The notes under the pieces are model-generated. The model searched no databases and was not told the origin of the DNA. It was given only the letters and a program-made list of their open reading frames with translations. 64,000 nucleotides of DNA from Spisula solida (taxonomy: Eukaryota; Mollusca; Bivalvia; Venerida; Mactridae). Positions 35,201 to 47,200 of this stretch are shown piece by piece. Made by a program: the position numbers and the translations under genes. The DNA lies in NCBI GenBank assembly GCA_947247005.1, contig OX365957.1, forward strand, positions 12,930,817 to 12,994,816, read 5' to 3'. The number at the start of each line of letters is the position of its first letter. Position 1 is the stretch's first letter.

Positions 35201-38200
35201 AAGCCGCTTTTACAGTACGCGTACAGTACATCTCCCGTGTTTTTTGTTTTAACCTTTTTAATTTGGATTTAAAAAAACCAATTGCCAGTAAAGTTGTATG
35301 GAATAATAAACTAATTCGTGTTCTCATTTGTCTTGTTTATTATTGGTACTTATTTCGAAACGGGGTTTCACCTGTAAAATCCATTGACGTTATAAAATCT
35401 TTAAAATCAATGAACTATATAGACATATGTAACGCGACACGTTTGTGATTTCAAGTCAATGCTTACCATTTAATGAAATTAAAAGGACTTTAAATCAATG
35501 ATTGCACAATAGTATGAATAACGCATTCCACGGGGTTTTTAAAAAGCGTGCCAGTCTTGATAATTTTATCAAAGGCAATTATCCCGTTTATTACATTATT
35601 AAGTATGATTATAATACAAAGCATACGGTGAGCGCATGTAGTTTACGCTATCGTTTTCGTAATTTGATATTCTGTGGACAGCTAAAGCAGATGTAATTGT
35701 TTGTGTAACTGACGCGTTTAGTTTAATCGTATTTCATAAAAGCAGTATGAATTATGGCTTGATAAAATTTCAATTTAAGTATGATACATGTAAATATTCG
35801 CTATAGGCTAAAGCGTGTAATGGGTTTATATACACGGTTAAAATGTAATATGAAACTGAAAACTAAACTTCCTTGTTTTGAGGCAGTCCCCCAAAAACCT
35901 GATATTTTGATAATGTTATTACTACAGGCATGGAGGTTTCGAAAAACTTCTAAAATAAAACAAACGACATACTTGTATCAATTGACTCTGTTTTTAGTAA
36001 TTTATCCCCATAGTTACCTACATGTACGTGTATAGCTGTGTCATCTTATTTGTCATCCATTTATGGATTTCGTTAACCTTTAGTAATTAAACGCCCAGCA
36101 TCCGTTTGGGGCAGGACATTTTCATCCAACATGGTGTTGTTTTTATGTTGACATAAATGAACTGCAGAGGCAAGGATAGGCAAACATAGTTAAAGCTTAA
36201 ATTTGAATTTTCTCATGAAATATATTGTATAACTTAGATCTACTTCATTGCAACGTTAATCAATTATAGAAAATTACTTGGATTGGCAAAAGCGAGGAGT
36301 TAGTTGTTTAAATCGGTTTTAGCCTTTCTCTAAGAGCGAACATTTTACAATTTTGATATATTGTTTGAAGATAAATTATAAAATGGTTCTAAAATGTGAT
36401 ACTATTTTGAACAGTTTGTGTCAAGAATTAATCAAATCCTACACTTTGTATTTATGTAATACGTGTGCTTTATAATTATAGTACCGCCGTTTGACGTTTG
36501 ATTGACGTCAGCAAAAAGATTCCGAACACGGTAGCAGGGTATTAGGAATCCATTTTGCTTCAATACGTTTTCTCTTCTGAATGATGAAATTTCTCAAAAT
36601 CAATATTTTTGTCAATAATAGCAAGTTGTCCTAGAGACCGACTCATATAAGCTTTGAACGTTGAATGGCGTATTTGTACAGCACAGCCTGAAGAAGAGTG
36701 AAAATTTTGGTTCTTGTTGAGAGTGTGTTGATGTATGGCGTTATTTTAGTCTCATCGACAGCAATTGGGAACGGATGATCCCAAGACTAACACTTCTCGG
36801 TCGGAAGGGTAAAACAAAACTTTCAGTTTACGAAAGATAGTGGTGATACAACGTATTGGTTAAAAATGAAGATGTATCAGTCCAAACAATTGCAGTCGTC
36901 AAAAGCAAAACAAAAACTTTATAACTATTTTGTTCATCACGGTGTACTGTTGTAGTATATGGTATTATGTTGTATTGCGTCTTTTTGTGTTTTCTTGTGC
37001 TATATTTGGTCGTAGTGTATTGAACTGCGTTGCGATGTGAGTTTTGGTTTAGAGTGGTGGTGTTTCGTTTAGTATTGTATTGAATAAATGTGCATGGAAT
37101 TGATGTCATTGTATTGTAACTTGTCAAATTTGCTGTAAATAATATAACACTTACTATCAATACAATAATACTTCACATGAACGTACGATACTGGATTGAT
37201 TCCACTCGTACAAAAATCCATAGTAACAGACAAATCAAAATCACAGCTGGATTTCCCAGAGCATTCCCGTAGTGTGGTTTGTCTGTCACCAGCTGTAGCC
37301 TCCTGGATGCAGTCTGTGACGTCATAATCCCCAGTACACGTGCCGGCACGATACGCCAGCTCTACTGTATCTATGGCGATCACCGCTGATGTTCCACAGT
37401 CAAGCCGAACACTTGTTGCGTCGCAAGTGGTTGTATTGAGCAACGTTTCGTTGATGGACAGTACAGCTGAAGTAAAGATGAGCCCAGATTTTGACATTCT
37501 AGAGATGGTGGGAAACTTAGCATATTTAAATAAAGGTGCTGCATAACAGATCGGGCTAAAAGTTTATATGACGTAATTTAACCACCTAACCAAGTGTTGA
37601 TGTAATAGAAAGCCATTGACGGTTGCTTTATGAAAGATGTATGGCACTGAATAAGCAATTAAAAACACTCTTGACATCGCGCAATCGGGATTTTTTCCTT
37701 TTAAAAATAGCGCAGAGTTTCCTTTCAACATGCTTTGTGAATTATGTAATTCACACGTGATCGAACTATAACATTAACAAACTACAGCGTAAACATCAGT
37801 GAGGTATTCGGTACGTTTTGCAATTCGTTTTCAATGAATGCAAACAAATTGCAGTCAGTTTAACTGATAGTAGTGTTAATTCTATAGGGTATTAATACCC
37901 TATAGAATTTTATATGTAAAATGCTAAATAACTACAAAATTCTGATGTTTCGCAAGTTATTTAAATGTCAATGTGGTTGTTTATGGCATATACAGGCTAC
38001 TGTACCAAAATTATGCGACTATTTGACAAATTTATGCAAACCAAAAATATATGAGGTGTACCGGAACAAAAGTGTATGACAGGTTGCGACAATTGCTCCG
38101 AAACAAGTCGGAAGCAAGTAAAATAAATCTGGCTTGACATTGTTGCTGTCTGACGCAAAGGTAACTGTATCATTAATAAAGAGTAAACAAAACGAAACTT

Positions 38201-41200
38201 TTTTTGTGAAATTTGTAATATCTTATATATTATCAATTTTATAAAAAAATGTTTTGATACCTCTTTATTAATGATACAGTTACCTGTGGTCTGACGTAGA
38301 ACTAGTTTCTTTAAGTGAATGAGTAAATATGATATGCATTAAATTTTTAAAATATTCGCTTCAAACGTTAATTTTCAATGAATTTATTTTTTTGGTCTTC
38401 AAAACTTTATAGACTATAGAAAGTAAACTAGTATATTTATAATCTTATAATCGTAAACTAACTTTAAAATGAAAACCCTAAATATTCTAAACCTTAACAT
38501 TTTTTAATTATGTCTACATCTGTATTAAATTAATTCATTTTGTATATTATGTATATTCTTTTTGAACAAAACTGTTTAGATATATTAAAAAGTCGTATAC
38601 CCCGTGTCAGTAAAATTGATTTTGTGAAATTAGTATGCTCATGTTTCCTTTTGCACATCTATGAAATAAAAATGAACTGAAATACCATTTAATATGGGAG
38701 GAAAATAGAATGTGAACAAATCATCAAGACATATAGTGCATTCGTTTATGAGTGCCTCGACGATGCAACGTATAATGTGCAGTAAAACCCCTTTCACAAT
38801 TGTCGTACGACGGACGTGCCACGGGTCTACGATGCAAATTTGGGGACCATCGTGCGTCCGTCGCACGACGGACTTAAGAAATTTCTGCATCGTGCGACGG
38901 AAAACATAATCGTGAACCCTCGTCGTAGAGTTTTGGACATGTTCAAAATTTTCTACGGCGGGTGACTGTCGTAGGTCCGTCGTGCGATGCCCTACGTCGT
39001 CGAACGACGGACGCACGATTTGTTTGTGATTATAAGGTCAAACTAGGCACTTACAATTCCACCACTATCGTGCGATGGACGTGTGATGGACGTACGATGG
39101 ACGTGCGATGGTCGTGCGATGGTCGTTCGACAGTCTTGTGTATATTCACTATTCTACGACAGCCGTTAGTCAATCGCACGACCGTCGTACGACAATCGCA
39201 CGACCGTCGTACGACGCTCATAAACATATATGTCCTTTTTCAAAATTCATACCCTATAGTGCAAATCTAAGATGAAATCATATTCTAGGAAAAATATGTG
39301 TAGTTTGGAAACAATAAAACTTCTCTATAGCGACACACATTGAGAAACATAACATTACATAGGTTGTTGCTCTGGAGAGGTAAATGTGTATACATATTAA
39401 ATTGTTTCTTCTCGTACAACATGTTAATATTGCTTAAGAGAGGTTGTTGCTCAGTGGAGGGCTGCTCTGTACAGGTTGCATTGTACATACATAATAATTA
39501 TTATGATAGATGCATTCAGCTATAAACTAAGATCTCGAAGTTGCCTGAATGTTCTCATACGTGCATATCAACAACATACTTTCATCACTTAGCAGGTTAT
39601 AAAAATATCAACAATCATGTATGTTTTTATTCCATAATAAGTTACTTAGTAACAATATACCTGTATATATAAAGACTATAAACACGATGTATTAATTCAT
39701 AAATAATTTTTACGCACAAGAAAGCCATGATTTGAATTAGGAATCAACTCTTCTCTCTTTTATAACAAGTGGACATCCAAAATATCTCGAAACAAACACT
39801 GCCTAAAATATGCCGCGTTTGACAACAGTGTACCACAAAATGCATTCTTAATATTATATTGATTATGCATACATGTAGTTTAATACTAGTATTTAGCAAG
39901 TTCCTATTTGCAAAAAAATATTATATTATTCGTCGAATAATATTCGAAAATTAAGAGTTTGGTTCGACGTTTTGATTAAGTGTAGATCTATCCAGCTGCT
40001 GAAACTTATTTTCTAAACCAGCTAATAGTTCGACAATGCTAGTGTTGTACGATGGAGGTACTAGTCCAGTCATTCTAGGTTTTAACCTAGACAAAATTGC
40101 AAAAGAATTTCTTTGTACATATTTGTGGAGTGTTGTCCCATATAGTCACAGAAAAAAATCCCCATTGATAGACATCGCCGTTTTCTTGCATTTGATGAAG
40201 ACAGTTTTTCGGATAATGCGCAAAGTAATTCATGTAAAACGGCGTCCCATACTTGTGTTTATGACGACATGAAATGTTTCATATTAACAAATTCAAATTT
40301 CACACAATGCAAACTATAGTAAAACATCGAAATTCTCCATATAAACAAATTAAAACATTTTAAAGGCATATTCAAACAAGGTCACGAGAGATTTTTTTTC
40401 CGACTATGGGAAGCCGTGTGTCGAACAAATTAAAATTTATACTTGGATCTACTATTTGCACTAATTTTGACGTACCGGAACAGGTACCCTCTGATATTTT
40501 CAAAGTCCTTTGCCATGTTGTTTTGATACTTTGTATACTTGTTCACCATCATGACCCCAACTCTTACACAGGAGTAGGTAACTCTATCAAGCATTTTGTT
40601 GAAATTATGCCCCTTTGTTCAACTTAATACAAATGCTAAAGTATAGGTACAATTTCTTAAACCTCGAATATCTTCAAGGTTTCTTTGATACTTTGCATAC
40701 TTGCTCAACATTATAACACCAACTCATACACACGGGTAGGGAACTTTATCCAGTCACTTCCGGCAAAATCTGCGAGTTAACGTGGTGCCGATTAAACTTA
40801 GCTATACTCGGTCACCTCGTCATGTGACTAGTGATAATCCGTCACCTTACCATGTGATCTGACGGACTTCTTCTTATATGAGAGTCGCAGGTTGCATTTC
40901 CGTGACCGAGGGTGAGGTTTTCCTATCCTAAATGAGCTGGTGGTTGATCGGTTATTTTCTTCGACTTCCCTGCGTCTACACGACGTCTATCAATATGTCA
41001 GACGTCGTTGTTTATCGTGACGTCACGGAACGAACGTGACGTTGTGCGCTAGTTAATAAAGAGTAACAGTATAGTCCCGAGTTTGATCCCCTTACTGAGT
41101 AGATTAAGCGACAGCATAAATAGTATAATAGGTTAGTGCCGTGAATGAAGTAAAAGTTTATCCAGCTCACCCGATAAATTCCTCCGTCTTGCCAGATAAA

Positions 41201-44200
41201 CTTATTCATCCACGGCACTAACCTATTATTCTCTATCTATCAAGCTTTTTGTTGAAATTATACCGCCTTTTGGACAAAGAAATGCAAATGTTAAAGTTTA
41301 GGTACAAGTATTAGCATCAAATATTTTCAAAGCGGAGTGACATATTGCTTTTGTACTTTGTATACTTGTTCACCATCATGTACACTAACCCATACACAGA
41401 GGCAGGTAACTTTATCAAGCATTTTGTTGAAAGTATACCCCATTTTGGGCTTAGAAATGAAAATCTTAAAGTCTAGATAAAAGGTTTGTAACCTGTAATA
41501 TATTCAAAGTGCATTGACATACTGCTTTGATACTTTGCATACTTGTTCATCATCATGACACCATGACATACACATGAGTAGGTAACTCTGTCAAGCATTT
41601 TGATCAAGTGATCTGCCATTTTAGACTTAGAAAAAAGATAGTATTAAGTCGGACAGGGAAGGCAGCACTCAACTTAACCAGCCGAGCACAGAAAACATTA
41701 AAAACACACAAGGCACGATGCCCAACTGAACCAACCGAGCACAGAAAACATAAAATACGTACAAGGCAGTGATTTTTTTCCTTATTTGTTTGCTGCTGGT
41801 TAACGGTACCTTCCCAATTTGAAAAAGGCTATTATTTTCCCAAATTTGAAGTGAGAAATTCCCAATGAATATTTAAAAAAAAATCAAAATCGGACATAAA
41901 ATGAAGAAGTTAATGAACATTTTTGACAAAAGATCAAGCATAAAAATTTACAGAAAGCAGTAAGCAGTCACATGTAATAACTTTTTCTGTTTTATTGGGC
42001 CTTTCTGCTTCAAAAAAATTCCCAATTTCAAGTTGTCACGACGCGAAAATTCCCAATCTGAAAGGACCCGGGCCGTTTCCCAAAGAGGCCAAAAAATCAC
42101 TGCAAGGCACAACCTCTATACAGAAGAGGGAAATGTTGCATCTATGAAGAATTTTGTTTTGAATATATAATGATTATACTTCCCTAGCATGCCACTGAGA
42201 ATAAAGGAGCGCGCTGTTCGTGGACAGCTCTTGTTTATACCTTTGAAACGCAAAACAACGCTGGTGCTAACGTTTAATGTGTGAGCCCACACCTTTTTAA
42301 CTAAAATGTTATCCAGGTGTGACAGTTAAAGCCCCTAGGCTTTTTTGCGTCGGCGATGTACTCCCGATAGAAACAAATTAGCTTCGGTAGACATCGAGAG
42401 CATGATCCTCGTGGTCTTTGGGAAGCTTCGGGGCAGTCTCGAAACAATTTGTGAATCGGGAGGCATCAGACGAACTCCCGATGTATTCCCGACTTTATGC
42501 GTTGGTCCAACTGCTTCGGGATGTATTGCCGATTGGCATCAGGAGGTTCACCGATGTCTGATGGAAGCTCCCCGAAGTCTTGAGACATTTAGTCAGATCG
42601 CGAGTACATCGGGAAATTTCAATGTATGTATTGAATTTTACCCGATGTACTCACGATGTCATGTCGGGAACATCTCGGGGAGGCATCCCCGAAATTCGAG
42701 AATATCCCGGGGAGGCATTCCCGAGGTATCCAGAACCTCGGGGAATGATCGGGGATGCTTCCGTGATAAAACTAATTCTTCGAGGCATCCCAGAGGTTTC
42801 CCGACACATCGCGGTTGTTGTTGGTAGATGCGATCCTGTTCTTGATGAATTAGGCATTTCGCACACCCTGTGTCAATGGCATACATGTTTTGGTAGAACG
42901 CAGACCTGCATTAAATGTTAGTCCCGACAAACGCATCATTTTCAAAAATTGTCTGCTATACATCCAAACAAATCTACAGATACGGTCAGTTTTGTACTAA
43001 AACATAACTGATCAATTTGTTTTACTGATTCAAAACATAGAAATTTCTGTACCGGTCTTTAAATGTTGTTGCGGGGTTACCAAGGAAACCAACTGCCTGA
43101 CTATAGCCATACCCCCTGTAGACTAGTATCAGTTAACCATGTGGTTTTTATAGCTCAAACGTAGACTTTGCTTTGTCCAACTTCATAATGTCATAATTTG
43201 CCAACATAACCTTATTATGATATTAATAAAACGCCAGATACATTCAATCTACTTTGGTGTTTATATATTACCAGTATATTTATTATGACATAAATGAACT
43301 TCATTGCAAAAGGAACTCCGACTTGTGATTGCACTTCATAAGTTCCATACCAAACTATTTTCATCATTCGTCAAGGCTCATAACTGCATTTTCTTTTATT
43401 AAGCCGATTCATACGTTGGAGTTTTGTCCCCTGCTGACCCTAATCAGCGTTCATATTCAGGACTTCTATCTGACTGCAGATTATGGGCAGAGATAAGCAT
43501 ACCATACACATATCACACAGTTGTAATTAATTAAGTGTGTCTGATTACCGTGTACATGGACAGAGCTTATATTATGTGTTGAATGTTGTGGCAACTTGAC
43601 TCTATCATAACGCAGACATCACCATAGACTTATCAATTTACACTGTTTTGGGTGGTTAATATTTGCTAATACTGGTCCGAACCCAGTTACCCATATTTCA
43701 CGCACATATTTGTTTCTTCTTTCGTGCACATTTAAATGATAATTGTTTACAAACAATGTTAAGGTTAGAGTTTGTATGTGCAAGGTATCACAAACATAAA
43801 TTACATTATAATTGACCTGGATTGTTCGGAAATCACCTACGTGACGATACATTAAACGAATCGAATATAAAGCTTAAACAGTGAAATAGAAGTTCATGCT
43901 ACCACATCAGCAAAATAGTCAGTGAAATTCAAACAATACAATGATGTGCATTATTCCTACATGGTCGTGAAGTTGGCAGGCTAGCGGCCTAGCTCTGTTA
44001 ATACTCCAGTTCTCATAAACCTTACAATCAAAATTTCGATTTATGCAAGAAAATGTGACGTTTTCACCATTTTCGTTTCCATAGCAACCGGGATTGTTGT
44101 CATAATATAAATATGAAATGTTATTCACTATCTCATGACAAGCCCCTTATAAGCCCCTCTCCACATACTAAGTTTAATAACGACACCATGAAAATTATTT

Positions 44201-47200
44201 TACTTAATCATACAATAAAGATTTCTCCACGGATGAGCATGCATGACTGACCGACGCACTTACAGACAAACGGATGGACACACGTTTGTAGGTCAAATTA
44301 AGATCCTGATGCATGTTTATCAGTTGATGACTTATAAAACAATCTTATTTAGATATGTTTACCCAAAATAAAGAAATTAATTCATGATTTATGGTACAAA
44401 AATAATTATCATATTTTCTGAAAAGTGGGTGGGGTAAATCTACCCCTTCATTTTCACATGATTTGCTTAAAAAATTGAAATAAATGGTTTATTGAAAATA
44501 TTTTGCTTGTAAATTCCTTTTATCAACAACATGGTTGGATATTTTAACCTGCTAGTGTGTATAACATTAAACTACTGATAAACTGTTATCCCCAAATTTT
44601 CATGGAATAAAATTATGAAAAGTATAGTGACCTTCTTAAAATCGCTTCTTAAGGTACTTCCGCAACTTTCTGAACAGGGGATTTTTTCCTGGTAGTAGTT
44701 TAGACATTAAAAAACTTAAAAATACTCAAAACAAAACTTTTGCAATTTTGTCTAGGTTAAGGCCATTTTTGGGCTAGAATGACTGGCCTATACGTCGATC
44801 GTACGACGGAAGGACGTCGGTCGTACGACGGACGTGCGACAACCGTTCATCGTAAGGCTGGCGTGCGTCAATTGTTATGACGGACGCACGATAGTTCCCT
44901 AATATGCATCGTAGACCCGTCGCTCGTCGGTCGTGCAACAAGTGTGACCGCTCCACGAAAGTACCCTTTCCAGACGCAAGTCGGTACATTTCGACGTAGA
45001 TTCGCAAGCGTCGTGCGACGAAGAAATTCCTACGACAATTGTGAAAGGGGTTTAAACGAAAGAACTTATCGATTATCAACTAACGACTCAACCGCCTCCT
45101 CGATAGCCTAGTGGTTGAGCGTTCGCTTCGAGTGTGGGAGGTCTCGGGTTCGATCCCTGGCCGCGTCATACCAAAGACGAAATAAAAATGGTAACAGAAA
45201 TTCCCTTGCTAGACGCTCAGCATGAAAGGGAAACTGGCTTCTCTTCTCTCATACCCTCGTGGCGATGGATAACATCAGGAATGAGGTGTCGAGAGTGATT
45301 AATATAAGTTGGAAAAACAATCGACCTTAAATAAATTAGTATAAACTAACTAACGACTCGATACACGTGAATATTATCGTTCGTTTAGATTGGTCTGCCA
45401 CTTTTACACGAACAAAGTAATATCATAACATGTCTAATTGATAAACGATGTAAATTAGTCAACCAGATTGAACTGAGACTGGGCATACTTAAATAAGCAT
45501 AGATTCGGAATGGTCAGACTCGTTTATTCAGGTCAGTCACATTTTTACAGTCCAGTTAGGATATTGTGACAGTGACGCTGCAGTTTATGTGTACTCAAAA
45601 GATAACAACCATTGTCTGAACAGGTAGAGCGAATATAATATGTTAGTTTAACATTGAAATTATAGTAGTTTGTACAGTATAAGCCTTCATAATTGGTTTT
45701 ACTTGACTTATACAGTCCGTGCAGGATAATGTGGCAGTCACGTGACACAATGTGGACACTGTCAATTGATTGAATTAGGTAAACCATGGTTAAGGTTTGT
45801 GATTATAAATCATTCTAACCATCTATCCTTTCAAACATACTTCATAGCCGAGTGGTTTAGTGCGTAGATACTTTCTAACGATATCGATATTTTTGGCCGC
45901 GAGTTCGAAACCTTGTCAAGTTGTATGTATTTTTTTTATTTCTTTTTCTCATCTTTATAAATTTAAAAGCTAAGAGTTTTACAGAAAAATGGCTTAAATA
46001 ATCAGTTCTATCCAATAGTGATACGAACCTGTAATTAAAGTTATTAAGTCTATTATTAAAGAGTGAATAGCCTAAGTATACATGTACACAATCAACGTAT
46101 TGTACATGTATTATAATTAAAGCACAATAATTTTTGTTGCTAGTACTTAGGTATTGTAACTACCAACACGAAGCCACAGATACATTATCTGAGTGTGACT
46201 GTAACTCAGACCATGATACAGCAGATGAAGTGATGTAAAATTATTTTGTATTGTAATGATTGTGTGTTCTTGTCATAAAAGTTAAATTGAATTAAAAATA
46301 ATTTTATCATGACCATAATAAAACAAGAAAAATATATAATTAACAAATTATAAATTCTCTCGAAAAGAATATGAAAATAACTCTAAAAATATTGTGATGA
46401 ATTCAAAAAAAAATACTAAAGACTTCTTTGATGGATTTAACTTGAATCGCTCAGTTACAATTCCTGTGCGTTACCACCTGAGCTATTACAGCATACATAA
46501 CTACTTGCAATTATTTAGTGCTTATATTACATTGTAATTAGTCAAGCATGAAGATAAGGCCAAGCAATTTAACTGCCTGGATAACTGTCTATGTTAAATG
46601 TTAAATTTCGTCGTTGAATGGATGTTAAAGGATTATCTGCACAAGGCTGTCATACTGGTCTGAAGGGTAAACAAACACTAGTCCATATTAAGTCTGTATT
46701 TCAACAGTTACCACTTACATAGTATTTAATGAAACGGACAAACAACAAACAATAAGATTCTTTTAAAGTTATCTGTAATCAATATCATGTATTACCTGTC
46801 GTGAAATAGACTCGACTGCCACATTATCTAGCACGAACTATACATACTATAATTGTGTATAAACATTCCAATTTCTCCTATTAGTATATCACATTAAACT
46901 GAGAATCGTCAGACATGAACGACCATAGGCTTGGAGTCCCACTTCAAAGTCGTCAGACAATATTAATTTATAATTTTAACATATATACACTCAAGGACAT
47001 TAAAAACGCCTCACCTTATTCAAAGCCCAATATCGCTCAAAGTATTTATGTTATTACAATATAATTTTACATGCGTATTAATTGATCGTTTGTACGTTTA
47101 AATCACTTCGTTTGTAATGAAATGTTGTCCGGTCCTTATTTATTTAAGAAATAAAAATCTGTTCGCGTATTTTGTCGGTGAATAAAACATGGGCAGGAGT

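Noticed and set aside
43919..44128. Minus-strand frame with NPGCYGNENGENVTFSC as a possible extra receptor exon
   Set aside because: No convincing polypyrimidine acceptor or phase-1 donor, and no domain match; the receptor frame closes without it.
45101..45175. Functional tRNA gene
   Set aside because: Boxes A and B are good, but the acceptor stem is not clean and a SINE body follows directly.
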